Assembly (NCBI RefSeq): GCF_011765465.1
Contig: NZ_CP050265.1
Coordinates: 620,001 to 684,000 of the forward strand
Direction of reading: 5' to 3'
DNA from: Erythrobacter sp.
GTDB taxonomy: Bacteria; Pseudomonadota; Alphaproteobacteria; Sphingomonadales; Sphingomonadaceae
Length of the DNA: 64,000 nt
Shown here: one piece after another, positions 18,484 to 31,846 of the stretch
How positions within the stretch are numbered: position 1 is the first letter of the stretch
Layout: each line of letters begins with the position of its first letter
Made by a program: the position numbers and the translations under genes
Notes under the pieces: generated by a model
Seen by the model: only the letters and a program-made list of their open reading frames with translations
What the model was told of the DNA's origin: nothing
Database searches by the model: none

Positions 18484-19752
18484 TCACAGGTCGATCAGCA
18501 TCCGGGTCGGATCCTCGATCGCTTCCTTGATGATCTTGAGCGCGGTCACCGCCTCGCGCCCGTCGATCAGGCGGTGGTCGTAGGACAGGGCGATATACAT
18601 CATCGGGCGGATGACGACTTCGCCGTTCACCGCGACCGGCCGATCCTCGATCCGGTGGAGGCCGAGCACGGCGCTCTGCGGCGGGTTGATGATCGGGGTC
18701 GACATGAGGCTTCCGAACACGCCGCCATTCGAAATGGTGAAAGTGCCGCCGCTCATGTCCTCCATCGTCAGCGTGCCTTCCTTGGCGCGCTGGCCGAAAT
18801 CGGCGATGTCCTTTTCGATGCGGGCGAAGCCCTTCTTGTCGGCGTCGCGGATGACGGGGACGACGAGGCCGTTGGGAGCGCTCACGGCAACCGAGATGTC
18901 GACATAGTCGTGGTACACGATCTCGTCGCCCTCGATATAGGCGTTGGCCGCCGGCACGTCCTTCAGCGCAAGGCAGGCGGCCTTGGCGAAGAAGCCCATG
19001 AAGCCCAAACGGATGTCGTGCTTCTTGGCGAAGAGGTCCTTGTACTTGTTACGGGCCTCGATCACCGCGCTCATGTCGACATCGTTGAACGTGGTGAGCA
19101 GCGCGGCATTGTCCTGCGCGCCTTTCAGCCTCTTGGCGATGGTCTGGCGCATCCGGGTCATCTTGACCCGCTCTTCGCGGCGTTCGCCGGTCGCAACCAG
19201 CGTCGGAGCGGGGGCGGGTGAAGGCGCCGGGGCGGGCGCTGCGGAAGGCGCGGGCGCGCCGCTCTTCTTCGCTTCGGCGGCGGCGATCACGTCTTCCTTG
19301 GTCAGGCGGCCGTCCTTGCCCGTGCCCTTGATCGTGGAGGGGTCCACCCCGTGTTCGAGCACCGCGCGGCGCACCGCGGGCGAAAGCGTCGCGGCCGCCG
19401 CGATCAGTTCCTCGGACGGGCCTTCGCCGCCCTTGCTGTCCGCGTCGTCGTCCTTCGTCTCGCTCTCGGCGGGCGCAGGGGCAGGGGAGGGCGAGGGCGA
19501 GGGCGAGGCTTCGGCCCCCTCGTCGATCAGCGCGATCACCGCGCCGACTTCGACCGTGTCGCCGACCGCGACCTTGTGCTCGGACATGACGCCCGCGACC
19601 GGCGAGGGCACGTCGACCGCGACCTTGTCGGTTTCGAGGCTCGCGATCGGCTCGTCGGCCTCGACCGGGTCGCCCGGCTGCTTGAGCCATTCGCCGATCG
19701 TGCCTTCCGTGACCGATTCGCCGAGGGCGGGGACTTTGATTTCGGTTGCCAT
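18484..19752 (-). CDS. sucB: Dihydrolipoyl succinyltransferase (E2 of 2-oxoglutarate dehydrogenase)
   Basis: Transfers the succinyl group from E1 to CoA. 422 residues: lipoyl domain (about 1-76) with the lipoyl-lysine K43 in ETDKVAVD, an Ala/Pro-rich linker, the E3-binding domain (about 120-155, with [30 protein letters not shown]), a second Ala/Pro linker, and the catalytic domain with H393 and D397 in SYDHRLIDG. The gene lies between sucA and lpdA on the minus strand. Confidence 0.96.
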   Translation of the reverse strand: MATEIKVPALGESVTEGTIGEWLKQPGDPVEADEPIASLETDKVAVDVPSPVAGVMSEHKVAVGDTVEVGAVIALIDEGAEASPSPSPSPAPAPAESETKDDDADSKGGEGPSEELIAAAATLSPAVRRAVLEHGVDPSTIKGTGKDGRLTKEDVIAAAEAKKSGAPAPSAAPAPAPSPAPAPTLVATGERREERVKMTRMRQTIAKRLKGAQDNAALLTTFNDVDMSAVIEARNKYKDLFAKKHDIRLGFMGFFAKAACLALKDVPAANAYIEGDEIVYHDYVDISVAVSAPNGLVVPVIRDADKKGFARIEKDIADFGQRAKEGTLTMEDMSGGTFTISNGGVFGSLMSTPIINPPQSAVLGLHRIEDRPVAVNGEVVIRPMMYIALSYDHRLIDGREAVTALKIIKEAIEDPTRMLIDL

Positions 19753-19803
19753 TTCGGATGCTTCCTGAGCTTCGTTGCTGTCTCTTGTCTTGCTTTGGCG
19801 GGC

Positions 19804-22623
19804 CTAGCCGGCGAGCCCCAGCGCTTCCTCCACGAGCCGCTCCTGCTGCTCCTTGTGGCGGCTGGCGAGGCCGGTCGCGGGCGAGGCGGCGGGATCGCGC
19901 CCGGCATAGATCGGCCGCTTGCCTTCGAAGCCCGCCATGGTCAGCGAATCCTCGATCTGGTTCTGGACGAACAGCCACGCGCCGTTGTTCTTCGGCTCTT
20001 CCTGGCACCAGACGACCTGTTCGAGACCCGTCATCCGCTTCATCCGCACCGCCAGCGGCTCGCCCGGGAAGGGGTAGAGCTGCTCGATCCGCACGATCGA
20101 GACGTCGTCGAGGCCCTGCTCGTCGCGCTTTTCGATGAGGTCGTAGGCGACCTTGCCCGAACACAGGACGAGGCGCTTGACCTTCTCGTCGGCGATCTCG
20201 GTCGTGTCGGACTTGATCCGGCGGAACTGACGGTCGCCGAGGAATTCCTCGCGGTCGCTCTTCGCCATCGGGTGACGCAGCAGCGATTTCGGCGTCATGA
20301 TGATGAGCGGCTTGCGGAACGGGCGCAGCATCTGGCGGCGCAGCACGTGGAAGTAGTTCGCCGGGGTGGTGATGTTGCAGACCTGGATGTTGTCGTTCGC
20401 GCACAGCTGCAGGAACCGTTCGAGCCGCGCCGAGGAGTGCTCCGGCCCCTGTCCCTCGTAGCCGTGCGGCAGCAGCATCACGAGCCCGTTGGCGCGCAGC
20501 CACTTGACCTCTCCGCTCGCGATGAACTGGTCGATCATGATCTGCGCGCCATTGGCGAAGTCGCCGAACTGCGCTTCCCACAGCACGAGGCTCTTGGGAT
20601 CGGCCATGGCGAAGCCGTATTCGAAGCCGAGCACGCCGTATTCCGACAGCGTCGAGTCGTGCACCTCGAACTTGCCGTGGGGCAGGGTGTTCAGCGGCAC
20701 GTATTTGCGCTCGGTCTTCTGGTCGACCCAGACGGCATGGCGTTGCGAAAAGGTGCCGCGCCCCGAGTCCTGCCCCGACAGGCGCACGCCGTAACCTTCC
20801 ATCACGAGGCTGCCGAAAGCGAGCGCCTCGGCCGTTGCCCAGTCGAAGCCTTCGCCGGTCTCGAACATCTCTTTCTTCGCCGCGAGCACGCGGCCCAGCG
20901 TCTTGTGGATGTCGAGATCGTCCGGCACCTCGGTCAGCACGCGGCCGATATGGTCGAACATCTTGCGCTCGATCGCGGTTTCGACATTGCGCCGCGCGGT
21001 TTCGGGATCGGCGGGCTTGTTCAATCCGGCCCAGCGGCCCGCGAACCAGTCCGCCTCGTTGGGCTTGTAGCTCTTGGCCGCTTCGAATTCCTCGTCGAGC
21101 AATTCGACGAATTCCTTGGCGACCTCTTCGCGGTGGCCCTTTTCGATCACGCCTTCGGCGATCAGGCGCTCCTCGTAGATCTTCGAGACCTTGGGATGGC
21201 CGCGGATCGCGTCGTACATGAGCGGCTGGGTGAACTTGGGCTCGTCGCCCTCGTTATGGCCGAAGCGGCGATAGCACCACATATCGATCACCACGTCGCG
21301 GTGGAAGGTCTGGCGGTATTCGACCGCGAGCTTGCACGCGAAGGTCACCGCTTCCGGATCGTCGCCGTTGACATGGAGGATCGGCGCCATGACGCCCTTC
21401 GCCACGTCGGACGGATAGGGCGAGGAGCGGGCGAACTTGGGCGAAGTGGTGAAGCCGATCTGGTTGTTGATGATGAAGTGGATGCACCCGCCGGTGTCAT
21501 AGCCCGGCACGCCGGAGAGCGAGAGGCTCTCCCACACCACGCCCTGTCCGGCGAAGGCCGCATCGCCGTGGATGAGCACGGGCAGGACTTCGTCCTTCTT
21601 GGCGAGGTCGTCGCGGATCGCCTGCTGCGCGCGGGCCTTGCCGAGCACGACCGGGTTCACCGCCTCGAGGTGCGAGGGGTTGGGCGTGAGGCTCATGTGG
21701 ACCGAAATCCCGTCGAACTCGCGATCGGTCGAGGTGCCGAGGTGGTATTTCACGTCGCCCGAACCGCCGACATCGTCGGGGTTCGCGCTGCCGCCCGAAA
21801 ACTCATGGAAGATCACGCGGTAGGGCTTCGCCATCACGTTGGCGAGCACGTTCAGCCGCCCGCGATGCGCCATGCCGTAGATGATCTCGCGCACGCCTGC
21901 GCTGCCGCCGTGCTTGATGACGGCTTCGAGCGCCGGGATCATCGATTCCCCGCCGTCGAGGCCGAACCGCTTGGTCCCGACATATTTCTTGCCGAGGAAT
22001 TCCTCGTACTGCTCGCCGCGCAGCACGGCGGCGAGGATCGCCTTCTTGCCTTCCGGCGTGAACTGGATCGTCTCGCCCGGGCTTTCGAACTTGTCCTGCA
22101 GGAAACGGCGTTCCTCGGTGTCGGCGATGTGCATGTATTCGAGGCCGACCTTGCCGCAATAGACTTCGCGCAGGCGGCGGTGGAGCCGGCCCACCGTGGT
22201 CCATTCCATGCCGAGCACGCTGCCGACATAGACCTCTTCGTTCTCGAGCCCGGCAAGCCCGTGGAATTCGAGCGTCAGGTCCTCGGGCACCTCGCGCTGG
22301 CCGGACAGGCCCAGCGGGTCGAGATCGGCCATGAGATGCCCGCGCACGCGGTAGAGCCGCACCAGCGTCATCGCCGCGATCGACATACTCGCCGCGCGCT
22401 GGACCGCCTGCGGGTCCATGCTCTTGCCGGCCTTCGCCGCGGCCTTTTCGACCGCGCCCTTCATCGCCTCGAGGCCCATCTGCGTCGGGTCCATCGCCGC
22501 CGACAGGTCCGCGTCGGCCCCGCTCACCGTGTCGAGCCACGCCCGGTTGCCCCAGGAGGGTCCGGGCTGCGGGCCTTCCTGGTCGGTCATTTCGGGGATG
22601 AAGTTTGCGGTTTCCTTGTTCAT
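19804..22623 (-). CDS. sucA: 2-oxoglutarate dehydrogenase E1 component
   Basis: Thiamine-diphosphate enzyme that decarboxylates 2-oxoglutarate in the TCA cycle; 939 residues, normal for SucA. The ATG at 22623 (MNKETANFIPEMTDQEGPQPG) is chosen over an earlier in-frame ATG whose extra codons give a non-protein-like Arg/Pro run. Conserved blocks include GMAHRGRLNVLANVM, GDAAFAGQGVVWESL (ThDP-Mg motif region), FHRDVVIDMWCYRRFGHNEGDEP, and SQRHAVWVDQ. sucD lies upstream and sucB downstream. Confidence 0.96.
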   Translation of the reverse strand: MNKETANFIPEMTDQEGPQPGPSWGNRAWLDTVSGADADLSAAMDPTQMGLEAMKGAVEKAAAKAGKSMDPQAVQRAASMSIAAMTLVRLYRVRGHLMADLDPLGLSGQREVPEDLTLEFHGLAGLENEEVYVGSVLGMEWTTVGRLHRRLREVYCGKVGLEYMHIADTEERRFLQDKFESPGETIQFTPEGKKAILAAVLRGEQYEEFLGKKYVGTKRFGLDGGESMIPALEAVIKHGGSAGVREIIYGMAHRGRLNVLANVMAKPYRVIFHEFSGGSANPDDVGGSGDVKYHLGTSTDREFDGISVHMSLTPNPSHLEAVNPVVLGKARAQQAIRDDLAKKDEVLPVLIHGDAAFAGQGVVWESLSLSGVPGYDTGGCIHFIINNQIGFTTSPKFARSSPYPSDVAKGVMAPILHVNGDDPEAVTFACKLAVEYRQTFHRDVVIDMWCYRRFGHNEGDEPKFTQPLMYDAIRGHPKVSKIYEERLIAEGVIEKGHREEVAKEFVELLDEEFEAAKSYKPNEADWFAGRWAGLNKPADPETARRNVETAIERKMFDHIGRVLTEVPDDLDIHKTLGRVLAAKKEMFETGEGFDWATAEALAFGSLVMEGYGVRLSGQDSGRGTFSQRHAVWVDQKTERKYVPLNTLPHGKFEVHDSTLSEYGVLGFEYGFAMADPKSLVLWEAQFGDFANGAQIMIDQFIASGEVKWLRANGLVMLLPHGYEGQGPEHSSARLERFLQLCANDNIQVCNITTPANYFHVLRRQMLRPFRKPLIIMTPKSLLRHPMAKSDREEFLGDRQFRRIKSDTTEIADEKVKRLVLCSGKVAYDLIEKRDEQGLDDVSIVRIEQLYPFPGEPLAVRMKRMTGLEQVVWCQEEPKNNGAWLFVQNQIEDSLTMAGFEGKRPIYAGRDPAASPATGLASRHKEQQERLVEEALGLAG

Positions 22624-22663
22624 GGCGAATGTCCCGCTGGGGGTAGGAGGGGGAGGAGGAGGG

Positions 22664-22692
22664 GGCGCGCCCCGGCGGGGCCGGGGCGCGCC
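22664..22692 (-). other. perfect 13-bp hairpin between sucD and sucA
   Basis: GGCGCGCCCCGGC (22664-22676) pairs with GCCGGGGCGCGCC (22680-22692) with a 3-base loop. It fills much of the 79-base sucD-sucA gap. On the transcribed strand no T-run follows; it may stabilise the sucD mRNA end or reduce read-through. Confidence 0.6.
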
Positions 22693-22702
22693 AGAGGTAT
22701 GG

Positions 22703-23593
22703 TCAGGCCGTTTCCTTGAGCATCGCCGCGAGCGTCGTGCCGAGTTCGCTCGGGGACGGCGAGACGCGGATGCCCGCATCCTCCATCGCCGCGATCTTGT
22801 CTTCCGCGCCGCCCTGGCCGCCCGAGACGATCGCGCCCGCGTGGCCCATGCGGCGGCCCGGAGGCGCGGTGCGGCCCGCGATGAAGCCGACGGTCGGCTT
22901 CTTACGGCCCTTGGCGGCCTCGGCCTTCAAAAAGGCGGCGGCTTCTTCTTCCGCGCTGCCGCCGATCTCGCCGATCATGATGATGCTTTCGGTTTCCGGG
23001 TCGTCGAGGAAGAGGTCGAGCACGTCGATGAAGTTCGTCCCGTTGACGGGGTCGCCGCCGATGCCGACCGCGGTCGACTGGCCGAGCCCGACCTGGGTGG
23101 TCTGGTGGACGGCTTCATAGGTGAGCGTGCCTGAACGGCTGACGACGCCGACCGAGCCCTTCTTGAAGATCGAGCCGGGCATGATGCCGATCTTGCACTC
23201 ATCGGGGGTCAGCACGCCGGGGCAGTTCGGGCCGATCAGGCGCGACTTCGAGCCTTCGAGCGCGCGCTTGGCGCGGACCATGTCGAGCACCGGGATGCCT
23301 TCGGTGATGCAGATGATGAGCTCGATCTCCGCATCCACCGCCTCGCAGATCGCGTCGGCTGCGAAGGGCGGCGGCACGTAGATGCACGAGGCGGTCGCGC
23401 CGGTCGCGGCCTTGGCCTCCTTCACCGTGTCGAACTGCGGCAGGCCGATGTGCTCCGTGCCGCCTTTGCCCGGCGTCACGCCCGCGACCATCTGCGTCCC
23501 GTAGGCGAGCGCCTGTTCGGTGTGGAAGGTGCCGGTGTTGCCGGTCATCCCCTGCGTGATGACCTTGGTGTCTTTGTTTACGAGGATGGACAT
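22703..23593 (-). CDS. sucD: Succinyl-CoA synthetase (succinate-CoA ligase), alpha subunit
   Basis: Alpha subunit of the enzyme that converts succinyl-CoA to succinate with nucleotide phosphorylation. 296 residues. It has the N-terminal CoA-binding fold ([23 protein letters not shown]), the [20 protein letters not shown] block and the phospho-histidine H251 in [18 protein letters not shown]. The beta subunit sucC, which normally sits just upstream, is not next to it or anywhere in the window, so it must lie elsewhere. The gene starts two bases after the stop of a small membrane protein. Confidence 0.95.
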   Translation of the reverse strand: MSILVNKDTKVITQGMTGNTGTFHTEQALAYGTQMVAGVTPGKGGTEHIGLPQFDTVKEAKAATGATASCIYVPPPFAADAICEAVDAEIELIICITEGIPVLDMVRAKRALEGSKSRLIGPNCPGVLTPDECKIGIMPGSIFKKGSVGVVSRSGTLTYEAVHQTTQVGLGQSTAVGIGGDPVNGTNFIDVLDLFLDDPETESIIMIGEIGGSAEEEAAAFLKAEAAKGRKKPTVGFIAGRTAPPGRRMGHAGAIVSGGQGGAEDKIAAMEDAGIRVSPSPSELGTTLAAMLKETA

Positions 23594-23595
23594 GA

Positions 23596-27081
<3,486 letters not shown>

Positions 27082-27251
27082 ATCCGTTCCGGGCTAGCGC
27101 AAACAGGTCAAGGCCGGGTTAACGGAACGCTTACTGCTTTATCGCGCGAAAATCGGCGCTCCGCAGGGCAGGCAGGAGTGTGCTGGCGTCTCGGGATCAC
27201 CGGAAGGCGCCCGGCGGCAAGCCGGGGCGCGAGCGCGACAGGGCCGCCCGT

Positions 27252-27620
27252 TCAGGCGCGCGGACGGCCTTCTTGGGCCGTGATCTCGAGCGCGAGGCGG
27301 CGGTCGAGCGTGCGGGTGATCTCGAGCCACCAGTCATAGGCGGCGCGGTCGCCCGCGAAGAAAGCGGCTTCGGCCTTGACCCGCGCGGCGCGCGCGGCGC
27401 CGAGCCCGTGCTCGGCGAAATGGCGCAGGGCCGCGCGCAGGATTTCCTCGCTCGGCGCGTGGCGGCGCGCGCGCGCGGGAAGCGCGCTCGGCGCAGGCCT
27501 TGCCGCGCGCGCATTGTCATTGGCGGCCCTCTCGCGCGCACGCCGCGCGAGACCGCGCGCGACCGGTGCGCAGGCGGGTGCAGGGGCTCTTCCGTGGGCG
27601 GCCGCGAAATGGATCGTCAT
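27252..27620 (-). CDS. Hypothetical small basic protein
   Basis: 122 residues. The first half is Ala/Arg/Pro-rich and likely disordered. The second half looks folded and helical (EEILRAALRHFAEHGL, then RVKAEAAFFAGDRAAYDWWLEITRTLDRRLA). No family name can be given. It lies alone between the GGDEF/EAL gene and the SleB gene on the same strand. The start at 27620 is not well supported, and an inner start near the folded half is possible. Confidence 0.5.
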   Translation of the reverse strand: MTIHFAAAHGRAPAPACAPVARGLARRARERAANDNARAARPAPSALPARARRHAPSEEILRAALRHFAEHGLGAARAARVKAEAAFFAGDRAAYDWWLEITRTLDRRLALEITAQEGRPRA

Positions 27621-27746
27621 GCTGGCGCGGTTTCCGCTGTCTTGGCCCCGTCGCGGGCGTCGTGCCGACGCCCCTGCGACCGTGGCGCAGGCGTTGATGC
27701 AATACGCGTGGCTTTACGGGGTATGGCGCTAAGGCTTGGTGTGGAG

Positions 27747-28970
27747 TCAGGGTTTCGCGGGCATTAACCCTTTCGCCGCAGGGGCTTGCGGCGGGGCTGC
27801 GGCAAGCGGTTCGACCGCGATGTGCGGGGCGGGGGCTGGCGGCTCGGGCCGCGCCTTCCAGCTTCCGGCGGTGCGATATTCGGCGCGCACGCTGCCGCTG
27901 CCCTTTGCGGGTTCGGCTGAGGGTGCGGGGGAGGGGACCGGTGATTGCCGGGCGGCGGCTGGTTTGGCGGAGTCGGAGGGCGCGGGCGCGCGCGGGCGCG
28001 CCTGCGGCGCGGGCCCGCGCGCGCCCGCTCCCGGCCCCAGCTCGTTATCTGCTCCGGCATAGGCTTCATCGAAAGCGGCGAGCTGCCCGGCATTCCCCCG
28101 CGAGCGATAGAAGACGTGCGCGCCGATCGTGCCCACTGAATCGAGCGAGGCGGCCCAGCGCGGGGCGACCCACAGCGTGTGGTAATGCGTCGCAAGGCCG
28201 ACCGGGGCATAGACCTCGCCCGCCAGCGCGGCCCCTGCGATGCGCCGCGCGCGCGCCCAGGCCGCACCGCGCGGGGGCCGGGCGCGGCTGCCGTCGCAGG
28301 TGAAGGTAAACTGGCAGCCGGTGGATCGTTCGGAGCCTTCGAACACCACGCCGCACACGCTGTTCGGCCAGGCGGCGTGGCGCACCCGGTTGAGCACGAC
28401 CTGCGCGACCGCGCGCTGGCCCGCCTCGCTCTCGCTCGCCGCCTCGTAGAAGATCGCCTCGGCAAGGCAGTCGGCGGCGCGCGGGCTGGCGCTCGCGGCG
28501 AGGAAGGGCGCGGCGGCCGGGCCGGGATCGAGCGGTGCGCCCTCCGCCGGTGCTTCGGCCAGCGGGTCGGGCGCGGGCAGGGCGATCAGCGCGGCCCGCT
28601 CGGGCGGGTCGGCGAGGTAGTAGAAGGCCGAGCCCGGAAAGCTCATCCCGGGCTGCTCGAAAGGCATCGCCGGCGCGGCGACAGCCGGGCTCTGGCCGTC
28701 CGCAGGCACATGACGCTCCCGCTCCGCTTCCGGTGCGGCAAGGGCCGGGACGGCGATGGCGAGGACGAGCACGCCGAGCCGCCGGCGGAGCGGATGCGCG
28801 GTCGCAGTTGCGCGTGAAGATTGCCGCGAGAAGCGGGTCGCGAGCCTGTGCAGTGGCCCGCCGAGCCCGGACCTCTCCCCGGATGCCGCAGCGCGTGCGG
28901 GTGCGACGTCGCTTGGTGTGGCGGGGCTGGGCGCTGCAGGGGCGCGTTTGAGGATGCGGGCGCGGGTCAC
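27747..28970 (-). CDS. Cell-wall hydrolase, SleB (Hydrolase_2) family
   Basis: 407 residues. There is a basic N-terminus, a hydrophobic anchor or signal at about 63-80, a Pro/Ala linker, and a SleB-type domain at about 165-290. It begins ADCLAEAIFYEAASESEAGQRAVAQVVLNRV, with the catalytic glutamate in the EAIFYEA segment, and continues with CGVVFEGS, CQFTFTCDG and ATHYHTLWVAPRW. A low-complexity Ala/Pro tail of about 110 residues follows. SleB-family enzymes cleave peptidoglycan; in non-sporulating alphaproteobacteria they act in envelope growth. Divergent from the importer operon. Confidence 0.88.
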   Translation of the reverse strand: MTRARILKRAPAAPSPATPSDVAPARAAASGERSGLGGPLHRLATRFSRQSSRATATAHPLRRRLGVLVLAIAVPALAAPEAERERHVPADGQSPAVAAPAMPFEQPGMSFPGSAFYYLADPPERAALIALPAPDPLAEAPAEGAPLDPGPAAAPFLAASASPRAADCLAEAIFYEAASESEAGQRAVAQVVLNRVRHAAWPNSVCGVVFEGSERSTGCQFTFTCDGSRARPPRGAAWARARRIAGAALAGEVYAPVGLATHYHTLWVAPRWAASLDSVGTIGAHVFYRSRGNAGQLAAFDEAYAGADNELGPGAGARGPAPQARPRAPAPSDSAKPAAARQSPVPSPAPSAEPAKGSGSVRAEYRTAGSWKARPEPPAPAPHIAVEPLAAAPPQAPAAKGLMPAKP

Positions 28971-29135
28971 GCGCGCTGGACTAGCGCCGCAGGCAAAGCC
29001 GGGCGAGCGCGGCTTTGCGCGCGTCCCGAAAGCGCACAGCCGCGCGCAGCGGGTTAACCCTCCGCAGGCCGAGCGCCAACGGCGCGGCTTGCGGGCGGGC
29101 GGGCGCGGCCCTATCGGATGGGCCCAAGGGGATCG

Positions 29136-30020
29136 ATGCCGTCACGCCTTCTCACCACTGCCCGGGCCCACCTTGCCGCCCTGTCGCTCGCCCTGTTCGT
29201 GGCGCTGTTTCCGGCGCTGCTCGCGTCCTGCGCGCCCGCGACCGAGCGGGAGGCCCGGCAGGACGCGGGCGGCGCACCGCGCTTCGTCAGCCTCAACCCA
29301 TGCCTCGATGCGCTGTTGGTCGAAATCGCCGCGCCCGCGCAGGTGCTCGCCCTGTCGCATTACAGCCGCGACGCCGCCTCGAGCTCGCTCGCGCGGGGCG
29401 TGGTCGAGCGGTTCGCCGCCACCGGCGGGACGGCCGAGGAAGTGCTCGCCTTGCAGCCCGACATCGTGCTGGCGAGCAGCTTCCTCGATCCCGCGACCCG
29501 CGCCGCGCTCGAACGCGCGGGGCTCAGGGTCGAGACGTTCGGCAGCCCGGTGAGTATTGCCGAAAGCCTCGAACAGGTCCGCCGGATCGCCGCGCTGGCG
29601 GGACGCGAGGCGGCGGGCGAGGCGCTGGCGCGCCGAATTGCGGGGGGCATCGCGGCGGGGCCGGAAACGCCCGGCGAGGACATCGCCACAATGCTCTGGC
29701 AGCCGGGCCAGATCGTGCCGGGCGAGGCGACGCTGATCGGCGAATTGATGCGCGAGGCCGGCTTTGCGAGCCATTCCGCCGCGCGCGGGCTGGGACAGGC
29801 CGACCATGTCGCGCTCGAAACCCTGCTCGCCGACCCGCCCGATCTGCTGCTGGTTGCGGGGGACAGCGCGGGGCAGGAACACCCGCTGCTCGCCCGGCTG
29901 GAGGACACGCGCGTCGAGCGCCTGCCGACGAACCTGCTTTATTGCGGCGGGCCGACGATCCCTGCGGTGCGCGCGCGTTTCGCCGCGATCAGGGAGCGGA
30001 TGGAGCACGCCGCGCCGTGA
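29136..30020 (+). CDS. BtuF/FecB-type substrate-binding lipoprotein of an ABC importer
   Basis: 294 residues from the ATG at 29136, preceded by AAGGGG; an in-frame ATG lies 18 bases upstream. The signal ends in the lipobox LASC with C32 as the lipidated residue. The class III binding fold begins with PRFVSLNPCLDALLVEIAAPAQVLALSHYS, and a BtuF-like EVLALQPDIVLASSF segment is present. The likely substrate is a corrinoid, haem or siderophore. The stop overlaps the GTG of the permease gene (GTGA), showing a coupled operon. Confidence 0.85.
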   Translation: MPSRLLTTARAHLAALSLALFVALFPALLASCAPATEREARQDAGGAPRFVSLNPCLDALLVEIAAPAQVLALSHYSRDAASSSLARGVVERFAATGGTAEEVLALQPDIVLASSFLDPATRAALERAGLRVETFGSPVSIAESLEQVRRIAALAGREAAGEALARRIAGGIAAGPETPGEDIATMLWQPGQIVPGEATLIGELMREAGFASHSAARGLGQADHVALETLLADPPDLLLVAGDSAGQEHPLLARLEDTRVERLPTNLLYCGGPTIPAVRARFAAIRERMEHAAP

Positions 30021-31021
30021 CCCGCGCGAGCCTGGCCTTCGGCGCGCTGCTGGCGCTGCTGCTGCCCGCCTCGCTGCTGGCGGGGCGCGTGTGGATCGCG
30101 CCTTTCGCGCCCGCCGCGGGGCCGGAGAACGCGGCGCTCATCCTGATGGAACTGCGCCTGCCGCGCGCGCTGCTCGCCGTGGTGATCGGCGCGGGGCTGG
30201 GCGCCGCGGGAGCGGCGATGCAGGGCTATCTTCGCAACCCGCTGGCCGATCCGGGCCTGTTCGGCATCGCGCCGATGGCGGCGCTCGGCGCGGTCGGGTC
30301 GTTCTGGTTCGCGCAGGCGCTCCCACCCGCGCTCGCCGCGTGGAGCCTGCCGGGCTTCGCGCTGGCGGGCGCGGGGCTTGCCATGGCGCTGCTCGCGCTC
30401 ATCGCCGGGCGTACAAGCAGCGACGCGGCCGGCGGGGCAGGCGGAGGGATCGCGCTGTTCACGCTCGCCGGGCTGATGATCGCGAGCCTCGCAGGCGCGC
30501 TCACCGCGCTTGCGATCACGATGGCGCCCTCGGCCTTCGCGATGAGCCAGATCGTGCTGTGGCTGAACGGCGCGCTGACCGACCGTTCGTGGAACGAGGT
30601 CCTGCTCGCCGCGCCGCTTGTGGCAGCGGGCATCGCGGTGCTGGCCCTCGCCGCGCGCTCTCTCGACGCGCTGACGCTGGGCGAGGAGGCGGCGCGTTCG
30701 CTGGGGGTGGACCCGGCGCGGCTGCTCGCGCTGCTGGTCGTCGGCGTCGGCCTGACGGTCGGGGCGAGCGTCGCGGTCGCGGGCATCATCGGCTTCGTCG
30801 GTCTGATCGTGCCGCATCTCGTCCGCCCGCTGACCGACCGCCGCCCGTCGAGCCTGATCCTTCCGAGCGCGCTCGCCGGAGCCTGCCTCGTGCTTGCCGC
30901 CGACAGCGCGGTGCGGGTGCTGCCTTTCGTGACCGAATTGCGCCTCGGCATCGCGCTTTCGCTGATCGGCGCGCCGTTCTTCGCCTGGCTCTTGCTGCGG
31001 ATGCGGCGGGGGGAAGTGTGA
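30017..31021 (+). CDS. FecCD/BtuC-type ABC importer permease
   Basis: 334 residues, about ten membrane segments. It starts at GTG 30017, which overlaps the stop of the binding protein by four bases. Family motifs include LPRALLAVVIGAGLGAAGAAMQGYLRNPLADPGLFGI near the N-terminus and VAGIIGFVGLIVPHLVRPLTD near residue 260, the ATPase-coupling region. It ends in a TGATG overlap with the ATPase gene. Confidence 0.92.
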   Translation: MTRASLAFGALLALLLPASLLAGRVWIAPFAPAAGPENAALILMELRLPRALLAVVIGAGLGAAGAAMQGYLRNPLADPGLFGIAPMAALGAVGSFWFAQALPPALAAWSLPGFALAGAGLAMALLALIAGRTSSDAAGGAGGGIALFTLAGLMIASLAGALTALAITMAPSAFAMSQIVLWLNGALTDRSWNEVLLAAPLVAAGIAVLALAARSLDALTLGEEAARSLGVDPARLLALLVVGVGLTVGASVAVAGIIGFVGLIVPHLVRPLTDRRPSSLILPSALAGACLVLAADSAVRVLPFVTELRLGIALSLIGAPFFAWLLLRMRRGEV

Positions 31022-31767
31022 TGCTGGCGGCTCAGAACCTGTCGCTGCGGCGCGGCGGCGTGCGCGTGCTCGAAGGACTGGACGCCGCGCTCGAGCCGGG
31101 GGCGATCACCGCGATCGTCGGACCCAACGGGGCGGGCAAGTCGAGCCTGCTGCTCGGTCTTGCCGGCCTGCTCGCGCCCGAACAGGGCCGGGTGAGCCTC
31201 GACGGGCGCGATCTTTCAGGCTTGCCCCCGCGCGAGAGGGCGCGGGTGCTCGGCTACCTGCCGCAAGGGGCGGACATTGCCTGGGACGTGGCCGTGGAGA
31301 CGCTCGTCGCGCTCGGGCGGATGCCGCATGGCGATGCGAGGGGCGCAGGGCGCGAAGCGATCGAGCGCGCGATCGCCGCGCTTTCGCTCGAGGACCTGCG
31401 CCATCGCCCGGCGAGCCGCTTGTCGGGCGGCGAGCGGGCGCGCGCCCTGCTCGCGCGGGTGCTTGCCGGGAGCCCGCGCTGGATTCTCGCCGACGAGCCG
31501 CTCGCCGCGCTCGACCTTGCCCACCAGCTCGCTCTCGTCGGCCACCTGCGCGCCTGTGCGGCGGCGGGGCAGGGGGTGGTGGTGGTGCTCCACGACCTCG
31601 CGCTGGCGATGAACCATGCCGACCGGGTGATGGTGCTGCGCGGGGGCCGGCTTGTCGCCGCCGGACCGCCGGAAGAGGCGCTTTCGAGCCGGACCATCGC
31701 CGATGTCTGGGGCGTCGAGGCGCGCTGGTTGGGCGAGCCGGGAAGGCGGGCGCTGGCGGCCGTGTGA
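31021..31767 (+). CDS. BtuD/FecE-type ABC importer ATPase
   Basis: 248 residues. Walker A is GPNGAGKSS (34-42), the signature motif is LSGGERARALLAR (about residue 139), Walker B is WILADEPLAALD, and the switch histidine is in VLHDLALAMNHADRV. It powers the importer with the two genes upstream, to which it is joined by a one-base overlap. The substrate class is corrinoid, haem or siderophore; no riboswitch or TonB-dependent receptor gene is next to it to decide. Confidence 0.92.
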   Translation: MLAAQNLSLRRGGVRVLEGLDAALEPGAITAIVGPNGAGKSSLLLGLAGLLAPEQGRVSLDGRDLSGLPPRERARVLGYLPQGADIAWDVAVETLVALGRMPHGDARGAGREAIERAIAALSLEDLRHRPASRLSGGERARALLARVLAGSPRWILADEPLAALDLAHQLALVGHLRACAAAGQGVVVVLHDLALAMNHADRVMVLRGGRLVAAGPPEEALSSRTIADVWGVEARWLGEPGRRALAAV

Positions 31768-31846
31768 GCCGCGCTTTGTCGCATCCTTCCAAGGATCGCC
31801 CCGCTGCCCTGCGCTAGGGCCATGTCCAGCAATGGGAGAACCCGCC

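Noticed and set aside
19351-22719. Very long open frame (about 1100 codons) on the plus strand opposite sucA and sucB
   Set aside because: It is the antisense of genuine sucA/sucB coding sequence; the His/Arg/Asp-rich composition and absence of family motifs show it is a by-product of GC-rich codon use.
28971-29135. Cobalamin riboswitch upstream of the BtuF-type gene
   Set aside because: The conserved B12-box and paired elements expected were not seen; only GC-rich sequence is present.
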